Shown here one piece after another: positions 8,386-17,500 of a stretch of 64,000 nt of DNA. The first letter of the stretch is position 1; each line of letters begins with the position of its first letter. This DNA is from Solimonas sp041659605 (lineage in GTDB: Bacteria; Pseudomonadota; Gammaproteobacteria; Nevskiales; Nevskiaceae). Made by a program: the position numbers and the translations under genes. The notes below the pieces were generated by a model, which saw nothing but the letters and a program-made list of their open reading frames with translations, was not told the DNA's origin and ran no database searches. The DNA is taken from the NCBI GenBank assembly GCA_041659605.1, contig JBAZXW010000001.1, positions 1 to 64,000 on the forward strand, written 5' to 3'.

Positions 8386-9174
8386 TCAGTGGTGCTTGTA
8401 CACGCCGACATTGCGGATGTCGTTCCACGCCGTCGTCTGATGGCACAGATAGCACTGCCGGACCTGCGCGAAGGGTTGGCCGGCAACCGTCATGGAGACC
8501 ATCTTGAAGTGCTCCATGTAATGACTCGGCGGCGCCTTGTGGCATTGCGCGCAGTCCGTTGAGCTTGGGGGTGGATGCTGGTATTCCGCCAGCGTCCACT
8601 GCGTCGTCGCGTGGCACTGCGCACAGTCGCGTCCGAACAGGGCGCCATGCCGGTCCTTGCTGGCGTGGCAGGTCGTGCACTCCAGCACGCGCTCGGCGGA
8701 CGCCAGGTGCGGGTTGTCGGGCGCCGGCCCGGCGGCTGTATCGCGTGCGACCCACGCTGCGAGCTGGTGATGCAGCAGCGCGGCGTCGCTGTCCGGCGCC
8801 TCTCGTTCGAGTTGCCGCAGGCCGATTTGCGCGAGCCTCTCGTGGTTCATTCCCGGCGACAGGCCCGGCGCCGGATCGTGCTCGCGATGGCACTGCGCGC
8901 AGTCGCCGATGCTCGCGTGAAAGGCCGTCGCTTGGCGCTGCAGCAGCGCCGTGTCGTTGGCGTGGCAGACGATGCAACTGCCGGCCTCCACGCCCTTGAT
9001 CCGCGTGTGGCAGGCGGCGCAGTTGTCTTCCAGGAATGCGTGTCCAGGGGACAGGGGACCGGGGCTCGCCTGCTGCTGCCAGAACGCGGCGTCCTGCAGC
9101 CAAGGCATGCGCGGCCAGGCCCAGGCGGCCAGCGCTCCGAGGATGAAAACGACGAGCAGGGCGATTTTCTTCAT
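8386..9174 (-). CDS. Heptahaem c-type cytochrome
   Basis: 262 residues with an uncleaved N-terminal helix or signal (KKIALLVVFILGALAAWAW) and seven CxxCH haem motifs in order: CAACH, CIVCH, CAQCH, CTTCH, CAQCH, CAQCH, CYLCH. Extra histidines between motifs could supply sixth ligands. Multihaem cytochromes of this kind pass electrons in the periplasm, from a membrane quinol or b-haem donor to a terminal reductase or acceptor. I chose the ATG at 9174 because it starts the signal helix; upstream open frame is not protein-like. It is 10 bases after the dihaem b gene, the likely electron donor. Confidence 0.9.
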   Translation of the reverse strand: MKKIALLVVFILGALAAWAWPRMPWLQDAAFWQQQASPGPLSPGHAFLEDNCAACHTRIKGVEAGSCIVCHANDTALLQRQATAFHASIGDCAQCHREHDPAPGLSPGMNHERLAQIGLRQLEREAPDSDAALLHHQLAAWVARDTAAGPAPDNPHLASAERVLECTTCHASKDRHGALFGRDCAQCHATTQWTLAEYQHPPPSSTDCAQCHKAPPSHYMEHFKMVSMTVAGQPFAQVRQCYLCHQTTAWNDIRNVGVYKHH

Positions 9175-9184
9175 GCGGTCGCCT

Positions 9185-9853
9185 CTAGCGGAACCAGCGC
9201 AAGCCGAACTCGAGCGCGGCCCAGATGTGCAGGCCAAGGAGCCCGTAAAGGATGGCGGAAATCAGCAGGTGGAACTTGAGCCACCACGAGAAGAAGGTGA
9301 GCAGGCGTTCGTCGGAGCGAATGCCGTATTCAAGGTCCGCCATGGACTCGACCAGCGGCAGCGCCGGCATGCCCGCGGGCACGGCAGCTCCGCCATTGGC
9401 CGCCATGGCCGCCACCCGGTCGAAGGTGCCGCGCAGCGCGGCGAGATGATCCTGCTTGGCGCGCACGTCCTCGGCGATGAAGCCGAGCAGGTAGCGTCCG
9501 ACGAAGCCGCTGAGCACGACGAGCAATGTCATGGCCGTCAGCGCGATGCCGAGCGGGCTCTGGAACTTGTGTCCGCTGTGGACCAGAACCAGCGCCGCGC
9601 CGGCGAGGCCGGCATAGATGTGCCAGACGAGGAAGGTGCGCATGCCCGGCCCCACCGCCCGGCGCAGCGGGGCGATGCGCTTGACGATGGAGTAGATCAG
9701 CGGGACGAGCATCAGCGCGGCGCCCGAGACGGCGAACACGCCGCCCCAGGCGCTGCCGGCGAAATCGGGCGAGCGGTGCACGAGGAATCCGAGCCACAGC
9801 AGGGCCAGGAGACCGACGATGCCGGTGACGACGACGCGATCGTGCTGGCGCAT
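9185..9853 (-). CDS. Dihaem b-type membrane electron-transfer protein
   Basis: 222 residues, five predicted transmembrane helices. Helix 3 carries His 78 and His 92 and helix 5 carries His 195 and His 209: two pairs each 14 residues apart, on facing helices, the arrangement that ligates two stacked b haems in cytochrome b, ferric reductase and b561-like proteins. Electrons could thus cross the membrane. The start at ATG 9853 lies 5 bases after the stop of the FAD/2Fe-2S fusion gene (9859-11745), whose reductase part would be the cytoplasmic donor, and the heptahaem cytochrome follows 10 bases later as likely acceptor. Substrate or final acceptor is unknown. Confidence 0.85.
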   Translation of the reverse strand: MRQHDRVVVTGIVGLLALLWLGFLVHRSPDFAGSAWGGVFAVSGAALMLVPLIYSIVKRIAPLRRAVGPGMRTFLVWHIYAGLAGAALVLVHSGHKFQSPLGIALTAMTLLVVLSGFVGRYLLGFIAEDVRAKQDHLAALRGTFDRVAAMAANGGAAVPAGMPALPLVESMADLEYGIRSDERLLTFFSWWLKFHLLISAILYGLLGLHIWAALEFGLRWFR

Positions 9854-9858
9854 GACCT

Positions 9859-11745
9859 TCAGGCCTCCACTGTCACGTCTTGCTTCGCCTTGGCCTGGCA
9901 GGCGAGGACGAGGCCGGCAGTCCGATCCGCGGGCGTCAGCCCATCCTCGACCTCCATCGTCACCTGGCCGGCCAGGAGCTTGACCTTGCAGGCGCCGCAG
10001 AAGCCCTGACGGCAGGAGTAATCGATCGCCACGCCGACGTCGTCCGCGGCTTCCAGCACTGTCTTGTCCGGCGGCAATGGCGCTTTCTTGCCCGAGCGCG
10101 CGAAGCTGCAGGTGGGGGCCGCGGCGGTTGGCGCCGCCTCGGCTGGCGGCGCGCGCTTGACCTCCGGTGTCAGGAACAGCTCGGTGTGGACATGGTCCGA
10201 CGCGACGCCGAGCTGTGCCAGCGCCTTCTTCACCGCCTCCATCATCGGTGGTGGCCCGCAGACGTGAACGCGGCGCGAACCCAGATCCGGTACGGATTGC
10301 GCCAGCAGCTCGGGCGTGACGAAGCCGCGCGCGCCGCCCCATGAGGTGGACGGTTCGTCGCTGAGCACCAAGGTCACATGAAGATTCGGGTGCCGCTTGG
10401 CCAGGTAGTCCAGCTCCTCCCGGAAGATGGCGCTGTCGAGCCTTGGGAAGGCGCAGATCAACCAGATCTCGCCCATCCAGCTCTGATCGGTGAGAAAGCG
10501 GATGGAGCTCATCAGCGGCGTGATGCCGACGCCGCCGGCGATCATGACGACGTGGGGCGCCTCGTGGCCGCGGAAGGTGAAACGGCCGTAAGGGCCTGCT
10601 GCCTCCAGCACATCCCCGACCTTGACGTGCCCGTGCAAGTAGCCTGAAACGACTCCGCCGCGGGCATGCTTCACCGTGATCTCGCACCAGCCATGGCAGC
10701 AGGGCGAGGACGCGATGGAATACGAGCGCTTCGCGAGCTTGCCATCGACGGTTGCCGCGACGGTCAGGAACTGACCGGGCTCGAAGGCGAACGGCAGTTC
10801 CTCGCCCGCAAGGGGCGCGAGGCGGAAGGTCTTGACGTCGGCGGTCTCCTGGAAAATGCGCGCGACCCGCAATTGCCCCGACCAGCTGCCGGTGGTGGAC
10901 ACGGGCAGGACGGTGTGCGCGCCCTGCGGCATGTGTCCGCCGGCGACCGATGGCATGGCCGGTACGGACGACGGCGACGGCGCGGCTGCCGCAAGCTCAC
11001 CACCCCCGATCGTCCCCGGCCCGCCGGCGAGTTGCGCCGCGAGCGCGCTGGCACGCCGCTGTCGTGCGAGGTAGATCAGGAGCAGCAGCACGGCAAACGC
11101 CGCGACGAAGGCCATCGTCACGTAGTGGAATAGCGACAAGCCGAAGAAGCCGTGCGGTGTCTGCGCGGCCATCGGCGACAGCAGGTTCATCTCGCGCTTG
11201 AACCACTGCATGGCGACGTTACGCGGCGCCTTGCCCTCGGCCAGCGCGCGGTGTGCCGCCAGCCCACTCTCGAACTGCGCCAGCCCTTGCCGCATGGACG
11301 CCGTGGCCGCCTGCATGGCCGAGTAGTCGTCGCGCGGCGCCGCTTGGGACAGATCTCCCAGCGCCAACGACATCAGGCGCGTGCCCTCCTTCATGCGCTC
11401 GTGCGCTTGCCACTTCACTTGCTCGCGCTTCTCCGGCGGCAGGTCGGGCAACTCCATCAGCGCTGGATAGAGCTCCTTGGGCGCGGGTGCGCCCATGCGC
11501 TCCATCATTTGTTCCATGCCCTGTGCCATGCCGGCCGCCGGCGCGTTCTGGATGCTGGGCGGAGGTCCCATCGGCGCGGCAGCCATGGGCGGCGCGCCGG
11601 CGGACACCGGAGGTGCCGGATGGTGCTGGCTGTGCTCGTCGGCAGGTGCCTGCGCGGCGGCGGCTCCGAGTAACGCTGCGAGCAGGGCGGCCGTTGCCAG
11701 TGCCGCCCTGCGCTCCGCGGTTTGCTTGTTGTTGGAGACGCTCAT
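9859..11745 (-). CDS. Fusion: secreted metal-binding-like domain, TM helix, FAD/NAD reductase and 2Fe-2S ferredoxin
   Basis: 628 residues. Order: signal peptide (about 1-33), a His/Met/Pro-rich linker, a helical Spy/CnrR-like segment (about 90-185, PDLPPEKREQVKWQAHERMK), a transmembrane helix (about 207-228), then a ferredoxin-NADP reductase unit with RSYS (340-343, FAD), GGVGITP (404-410) and CGPPPM (496-501, NAD(P)), and a C-terminal plant-type 2Fe-2S ferredoxin with Cys 578, 583, 586 and 616. The reductase should be cytoplasmic and the first domain periplasmic, so metal sensing or binding might be coupled to electron flow. The dihaem b gene follows 5 bases later. Reductase and ferredoxin parts are secure; the fold of the first domain is inferred. 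Confidence 0.9.
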   Translation of the reverse strand: MSVSNNKQTAERRAALATAALLAALLGAAAAQAPADEHSQHHPAPPVSAGAPPMAAAPMGPPPSIQNAPAAGMAQGMEQMMERMGAPAPKELYPALMELPDLPPEKREQVKWQAHERMKEGTRLMSLALGDLSQAAPRDDYSAMQAATASMRQGLAQFESGLAAHRALAEGKAPRNVAMQWFKREMNLLSPMAAQTPHGFFGLSLFHYVTMAFVAAFAVLLLLIYLARQRRASALAAQLAGGPGTIGGGELAAAAPSPSSVPAMPSVAGGHMPQGAHTVLPVSTTGSWSGQLRVARIFQETADVKTFRLAPLAGEELPFAFEPGQFLTVAATVDGKLAKRSYSIASSPCCHGWCEITVKHARGGVVSGYLHGHVKVGDVLEAAGPYGRFTFRGHEAPHVVMIAGGVGITPLMSSIRFLTDQSWMGEIWLICAFPRLDSAIFREELDYLAKRHPNLHVTLVLSDEPSTSWGGARGFVTPELLAQSVPDLGSRRVHVCGPPPMMEAVKKALAQLGVASDHVHTELFLTPEVKRAPPAEAAPTAAAPTCSFARSGKKAPLPPDKTVLEAADDVGVAIDYSCRQGFCGACKVKLLAGQVTMEVEDGLTPADRTAGLVLACQAKAKQDVTVEA

Positions 11746-11774
11746 GTGCCCTCCGGCATTCCGCTGCGCTTTCG

Positions 11775-12443
11775 CTACGGCGCCGTGCCGAGCACGGCGC
11801 GGCGCTGCTCGTCGGTGAGAGCTTGGGCGGCTTCGCCGACTGCGCGGATGTAATCCAGGCGCCGCTGTACGCGCAGTTCCTCGATGGCGCGGGCCTGCGC
11901 CTCGATCTTGCGGCTGTCCGGCTGATCCGAGCCGGTCAGCACGTACAACTGCTGCTCGGCTTCCTCGATCTTGCGCTGCGCCGTGGCGCGGTCAAGCAGA
12001 GCCTTCTCGCGGATGCGGCCCAGACGCATCTGCTGATCGGTGCTGAGCTGGATGTGTTGCGAGTGGTTCAGGAAGAAGCCGTCCGCGCCGACGTGATACA
12101 GGTGCGACGCGCCCGGGAAGCCGGGCAGGGCGTTGGGCGGCATCCCGCTCATGCCTGAGGCGCCCGCAGGACTGCTCGCACCGCCCATGCTGCCCATCTC
12201 GCCCATGCACTCCATGCAGCCCATGCCCATGCCGCCGGCGCCCGAGCCGCCGGGCATCGGCATTGCGCCCGCAGGCGGGGTCTGAGGCACTTGCGGCATC
12301 GGTGGTGCTGGCTGGCCGGCGGGCATTCCGCCCATCGGCATCATGTCGTCCATCGCCTGCGCAACCTGGACGAGGGCCACGGCAAGCGCGAACGCAGTTG
12401 CGGCGGCGACCGGCCCGCGTGCTCCGAGCGTTTCCTTATTCAT
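11775..12443 (-). CDS. Met-rich periplasmic protein, Spy/CnrR-like, with CxxC-GEMG motif (copy A)
   Basis: 222 residues with a signal peptide (AAATAFALAVALVQVAQA), a long Met/Pro/Gly-rich linker, a CMECMGEMGSM motif, then a helical domain with HVGADGFFLNHSQHIQLS and the Spy-like core LGRIREKALLDRATAQRKIE. It ends DEQRRAVLG, as CpxP/Spy/ZraP-type proteins do. Likely role: periplasmic metal binding or protection from metal-induced misfolding. An excellent ribosome-binding site (AGGAGGTGAT) precedes the ATG. It is a clear paralogue of 13789-14547. It sits between the outer-membrane protein gene and the fused reductase gene. Confidence 0.85.
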   Translation of the reverse strand: MNKETLGARGPVAAATAFALAVALVQVAQAMDDMMPMGGMPAGQPAPPMPQVPQTPPAGAMPMPGGSGAGGMGMGCMECMGEMGSMGGASSPAGASGMSGMPPNALPGFPGASHLYHVGADGFFLNHSQHIQLSTDQQMRLGRIREKALLDRATAQRKIEEAEQQLYVLTGSDQPDSRKIEAQARAIEELRVQRRLDYIRAVGEAAQALTDEQRRAVLGTAP

Positions 12444-12457
12444 ACATCACCTCCTGT

Positions 12458-13276
12458 TCAGAACATCCGGACAATGCCACCTGCGACACCGAAAGCTGGG
12501 CCGCCCTCGTTCAATCCCGCAAACGCGGAGCCCTTGAGAAAATAGCGTCCGCCGAGGGCATACAAGGACCCGCCGCTGATTTCCAGTGGCGCACGCGCGC
12601 CCTGCACGAGCGCCGTGCGACCATCGAGCGAGACGTACCAATGGGCGCGCGTCGTGGCGCCGGACAAGCCCGCGCTGTAAAGAAATACGTCGCGCAGGCC
12701 TTCGCTGTGCCCGAGCCCGCTCTTGATGTATCCGCCCTGCAGATTGAGGCGCAGGTTGCCGAGCGGCCATCGCGCCGCGAGGAACGCGCCGAGATCCGTT
12801 TCACCGGTGCCCAGACCCTTGTCCTCGTCGGCCGTCGGCAGCTTCACCGCAACGGACCCGTAGAGCGACAGTTCGTCGAACGCATCCGGCGCCAGAACCT
12901 TTCCGGCGCGCGCGACGATGTCGCCGATGCCGGACTCCGTGGCGCTGGTTCCCCCGCTGTCTGTGTTGAGGCGCAGGTAGGGAACGGTTGCGCTGAAGTC
13001 ATAGCCTGGTGCCAGGTAACCGACGGCCGGCGCCACGTACCGCAGGTCGCTACGCACGGCGGTGCCGAAGTCACCGGACTTGAAACCCCCGCTGAGTTCG
13101 ACAAAGGCGTTGCCGTTCGCCCGCACTTGCCCGAAAGGAGCCACGGCCAGCGCGAGCAGCCACGCCGCCGACCGCGCCCGCCAGCGCCCGCATTCCTTGC
13201 GATCTGCGGTTATGCGCCTGCCGACGGATGAAAAAAGCAGGCGAGCGAAGCGGCTGTCGCGATGGCCGGGTTCCAT
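12458..13276 (-). CDS. Outer-membrane beta-barrel protein, transporter-like
   Basis: 272 residues. A long basic N-terminal stretch precedes a signal helix (SAAWLLALAVAPFGQVRA), then alternating beta-strand sequence: FVELSGGFKSGDF, DLRYVAPAVGYLAPGYDFSA, LSLYGSVAVKLPT, RLNLQGGYIKSGLG, ending in aromatic Phe (GIVRMF), the usual outer-membrane insertion signal. It resembles the MetA-type/transporter-like barrels often encoded with metal efflux genes. The true start may be a later codon, since the first 35 residues look atypical. It lies 1 base after the Met-rich protein gene and is co-transcribed. Confidence 0.75.
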   Translation of the reverse strand: MEPGHRDSRFARLLFSSVGRRITADRKECGRWRARSAAWLLALAVAPFGQVRANGNAFVELSGGFKSGDFGTAVRSDLRYVAPAVGYLAPGYDFSATVPYLRLNTDSGGTSATESGIGDIVARAGKVLAPDAFDELSLYGSVAVKLPTADEDKGLGTGETDLGAFLAARWPLGNLRLNLQGGYIKSGLGHSEGLRDVFLYSAGLSGATTRAHWYVSLDGRTALVQGARAPLEISGGSLYALGGRYFLKGSAFAGLNEGGPAFGVAGGIVRMF

Positions 13277-13277
13277 G

Positions 13278-13700
13278 TCAGTGCCCCGTGTGGTCCATGC
13301 CTTCGAGCATCTTTTCCATGCGGCCCATGCGGTCCTTCATCTGCTGCGTCGTCTTCGGGTCCATGGCGCCGCGACCCATCTGCTGCGACATGTCCTGCAT
13401 GCCGTCGCTCATCTCCTGCATGAGCCTCGACATCTCGCGCCGGTGGCCGGCATCCATACCGTCGTGCGACTCCATCTTGCGCGACATGTCCGTCATCATC
13501 TCGTTCATGTCGCGCATCATCCCCGACATGTCCCGCATCATCTGCTGGTTGTTCATCTGATCGCCCATCATCTGCGAGCCCTGCTGATTGCCCATGCCGG
13601 GTTGCTGCTGCATGCCGCCGTGGTCGCCCGACATCTGCGCCGCCGCGGCGCCTGACATCAACATCAGGGCCATTGCCGCCATACCTTTTGCGTTGCTCAT
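13278..13700 (-). CDS. Met-rich periplasmic metal-binding protein
   Basis: 140 residues. Signal peptide (AAMALMLMSGAAAA) followed by a helix in which Met recurs every two to four residues (MMRDMSGMMRDMNEMMTDM), together with Gln and His. Such Met-rich secreted proteins bind Cu(I)/Ag(I). It starts at ATG 13700 with a TTGCTCC-type leader and lies 88 bases after the copy B Spy-like gene. It is comparable to 27795-28190 but not obviously homologous beyond composition. Confidence 0.85.
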   Translation of the reverse strand: MSNAKGMAAMALMLMSGAAAAQMSGDHGGMQQQPGMGNQQGSQMMGDQMNNQQMMRDMSGMMRDMNEMMTDMSRKMESHDGMDAGHRREMSRLMQEMSDGMQDMSQQMGRGAMDPKTTQQMKDRMGRMEKMLEGMDHTGH

Positions 13701-13788
13701 GACTTGCTCCTTGAAAGGTTTGCGCGTGAACACAACTTCGGCGTCCCGGACGCCGCGCGATGTCCGGGACAAGCCCCCGTTGCCGGGG

Positions 13789-14547
13789 TCATGGAACGGC
13801 TCCGAGGACGCCACGCCGCTGCTCGTCCGAAAGGACTTGTGCCGCTTCGCCGACGGCACGGATGTGGGCGAGCCGCCGTGCCGTGCGCAGGGCCTCGATG
13901 CGGCGGATCTGCGCCTCGATCTGATCCGCGTCCGGCTGGTCGGCGCCGGTGAGCACGAACAGCTTCTGGTCCGCTTCTTCGAGCGCGCGCGCCGCGCCGG
14001 CGCGGGCCAGCAGTGCCTGCTCGCGGGTCCGGGAGAGCTTCGCCTGCTGCCCGACGGTCAAACCGATGTGATGCGCATGGCTGAGAAAGAAGTCATCGGC
14101 GCCCACGTGGTAGATGTGGGATGTGCCTGGGAAGCCCGGCAACGCCGAGCCGTTTGGCATGCCCGATGCACCTGACATCGACACGACTGCGCCCATTTCG
14201 CCCAAGCAGTCGGAGCAGTCCCAGGATGGCGATGGCTGCGGCATCGCACCCGACGCGGTCGGAGCCACGAATGGCAGGCCAGCCAGCGTCAGCGATATGC
14301 CCGCCGGCGGCATCCCTGCCATTGGCTGCGGCGTGCGGGTGCCTCCCAGCCGCATGCCTTCGTTCGGCGGAGACTTCACGTCCATCAGGATTTCCAGATC
14401 CTTCAGTTGCCTGCGCAGTTGCTCGATCTGCTGCGCCAGCGCCGGATCGTTGGACGAGGTGTCGGACGCGCCTGCCGGTGCCTGCGCCGACGCGCAGCTC
14501 GAAACGGCCGCCAGCAGAACTGCAAGAAGCGCTGGGTGCGGGGTCAC
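13789..14547 (-). CDS. Spy/CnrR-like periplasmic protein with CxxC-GEMG motif (copy B)
   Basis: 252 residues from a GTG whose first bases overlap the cusA stop (GTGA junction), with GGAGGG upstream. A signal with possible lipobox (LAAVSSC) is followed by a coiled coil (LAQQIEQLRRQLKDLEILMD), a Pro-rich linker, the CSDCLGEMG motif, and the domain HVGADDFFLSHAHHIGL. It ends DEQRRGVLGAVP. Side by side with copy A (11775-12443), the last 110 residues match at roughly half of positions, and both keep the CxxC(L/M)GEMG and HVGADxFFLxH motifs. Translational coupling to cusA suggests a periplasmic partner of the pump. Confidence 0.85.
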   Translation of the reverse strand: MTPHPALLAVLLAAVSSCASAQAPAGASDTSSNDPALAQQIEQLRRQLKDLEILMDVKSPPNEGMRLGGTRTPQPMAGMPPAGISLTLAGLPFVAPTASGAMPQPSPSWDCSDCLGEMGAVVSMSGASGMPNGSALPGFPGTSHIYHVGADDFFLSHAHHIGLTVGQQAKLSRTREQALLARAGAARALEEADQKLFVLTGADQPDADQIEAQIRRIEALRTARRLAHIRAVGEAAQVLSDEQRRGVLGAVP

Positions 14548-17500
14548 GGTTGGCCCTCCGAAGTCGGGAGCCGATGGATCGAGGGTGACGGTGCTGCGCC
14601 GGCGGTCAGACTGCGCCCCTTGAGCAGCAGGTACAGCGCGGGAATGACCGCCAGCGTCAGCACCGTCGAAGAGACCATGCCGCCGACCATCGGTGCGGCG
14701 ATGCGGCGCATCACTTCCGAGCCGGTGCCGCTGCCCCACATGATCGGCAGCAGGCCCGCCATGATGGCCACGACTGTCATCATCTTGGGCCGCACGCGCT
14801 CGACCGCCCCGGTGACGATGGCCTGACGCAGGTCCGCCGCGGTCAGCGGCTCGCCGCGCGCTGCACGCTGCCGCCGGATTTCGTCGAGCGCGTGATCGAG
14901 ATAGATCAGCATGACGACGCCGGTTTCGGCGGCGACGCCGGCGAGCGCGATGTAGCCGACAGCGACGGCCACGCTCATGTTGTAACCGAGCAGCCACATC
15001 AGCCACACCCCGCCGACGAGGGCGAAGGGCACCGAGAGCATCACCAGCAGCGTCTCGGTGACGCGGCGGAAGTTCAGATACAGCAGCAGGAAGATCAGGA
15101 ACAACGTCAGCGGCACGACGAGCTTCATCTTCGCCAGCGCGCGCTCCATGTACTCGAACTGGCCGCTCCAGGTGATGTAGTACCCCGGCGGAAACTGCAC
15201 CTGATCGCGGACGGCGGCCTGCGCGTCTCGCACGTAGGAGCCAATGTCGCGGCCACGCAGGTCGACGTAAATGTAGGCCGACAGCAGCGCGTTCTCGGTG
15301 CGGATCGACGGCGCGCCCTTGGCGAGCGACACGCGCGCCAGCTCGCCAAGCGGCACCTGGGCGCCGTCCATGGTCGGCACCAGCACCTGCGTAGCGATGG
15401 CCTGCGGCGAGTCGCGCAGCTCGCGCGGGTAACGGACGATGACGCCGAAGCGCTCGCGGCCCTCCACGGTGGTCGTGACCAGCTCGCCGCCGAGCGCGGT
15501 CATGATGACATCCTGCACGTCGCCCACCGCCAGGCCGTAGCGTGCGAGTTGATCGAGGTCGGGCTCGATGTTGAGGTAATAGCCGCCGGTCAGCCGCTCG
15601 GCGAAGGCACTGGTCGTGCCCGGTACCGTGCGGATAACCTCCTCGATGCGGCGCGCGAGGACCTCGATCTCCGCAAGGTCGCGCCCGAACACCTTGATAC
15701 CGATCGGCGTGCGGATGCCGGTGGAGAGCATGTCGATGCGCGCCTTGATCGGCATGGTCCAGGCGTTTGCAACGCCAGGGAATTGCAGCGCCTGGTCCAG
15801 CTCCGCGATCAGGCTATCCACGGTCATGCCGGGCCGCCACTCGGACTCGGGCTTGAGGTTGATGACCGTCTCGAACATCTCCAGCGGGGCTGGGTCGGTG
15901 GCGGTCAGGGCGCGGCCGGCCTTGCCGAAGACCGAGTCGACTTCGGGAAACGTCTTGATGATGCGATCCTGCTCTTGCAACAGGCGCGCGGCCTGCGTCA
16001 CCGACATGCCGGGCAGCGAGGCCGGCATGTAGAGCAGTGTGCCCTCGTTGAGCGTCGGCATGAACTCGCTGCCGAGGCGACTGGCGGGCCATGCCGTCAC
16101 GACCAGGGACGCCAGCGCGGCGGCAATGGTCGTGCGCGGGTGTGCCAGCACCCAGCCGATGATCGGACGGTAGCCGCGGATCAGTCCACGGTTGACCGGA
16201 TTGCGGTGCTCCGGCGTCAGCGAGCCGCGGATGAACAGGATCATCAGCACGGGCACCAGCGTGACCGACAGCAGGGCCGCGCCGGCCATCGCGAAGGTCT
16301 TGGTGTAAGCCAGCGGCTGGAACAGCCGGCCTTCCTGCGCTTCCAGCGTGAAGACCGGCAGGAACGACACCGTGATGATCAGCAGGCTGAAGAACAGCGC
16401 GGGTCCGACCTCGCGGCACGCCGCGATGATCAGCGGTGCGCGCGGCGCATCCGGCGCAGCGCGCTCGATGTGCTTGTGGGCGTTCTCGATCATCACGATC
16501 GCGGCGTCGACCATGGCGCCGATGGCGATTGCGATGCCGCCCAGGCTCATGATGTTGGAGTTGAGGCCCAGGCCGCGCATGGCGATGAAGGCGATGAGCA
16601 CGCCGATCGGCAGCGACACGATGGCGACCAGGGCGCTGCGCATGTGGAACAGGAACACGACGCAGACCAGCGCCACGATCGCGCTCTCCTCGGCGAGGGT
16701 GCGCTTGAGCGTCGCAATCGCGCGCTGGATCAGCTCCGAGCGGTCGTATACCGCGCGAATGGCCACGCCATCCGGCAGCGCGGCTTTAATTTCCTCGATG
16801 CGCGTCTTGAGGTTGCCGATGACGGTCAGCGCGTTCTGGCCGTAGCGCGCCATGGCGATGCCCGCGACGACTTCGCCCTCTCCATTGAGTTCGGCGAGGC
16901 CGCGGCGCTCATCGGGCACCAGTTCGACGCGGCCGACGTCTCGGATCAGCACCGGGGTGCCGCCCTCCGCCTTGAGCACGAGGCGTTCCAGGTCCTTCGT
17001 GCCGCGCAGGTAGCCGCGCCCGCGCACCATGTACTCGGTCTCGGTCAGCTCGATCGTGCGGCCGCCGACATCGGTATTGCTGTCGCGGATCACGTCCGAC
17101 ACGCGCGACAACGGGATGCCGTAGAGCCGCAGGCGCGCGGGGTCCACGGTGACCGCGTACTGGCGGACGAACCCGCCGATGCTGGCCACCTCGGCAACGC
17201 CGGGGGCCTTCGTGAGCTGGTAGCGCACGAACCAGTCTTGCAGCGCGCGCAGCTCGTCGAGCGAGCGGTTCTTGCCTTCCAGCGCGTACTGGTAAACCCA
17301 GCCAACGCCGGTCGCGTCGGGCCCGAGCGACGGCGTCACCGTGGGCGGCAGCCGCCCAGACGCGAAGTTCAGGTATTCGAGGACGCGCGAGCGTGCCCAG
17401 TAGAGGTCAGTGCCGTCTTCGAAGATGACATAGACGAACGAGGCGCCGAAGAACGAAAAGCCGCGCACGACCTTCGAGCGCGGCACGGCGAGCATCGCCG

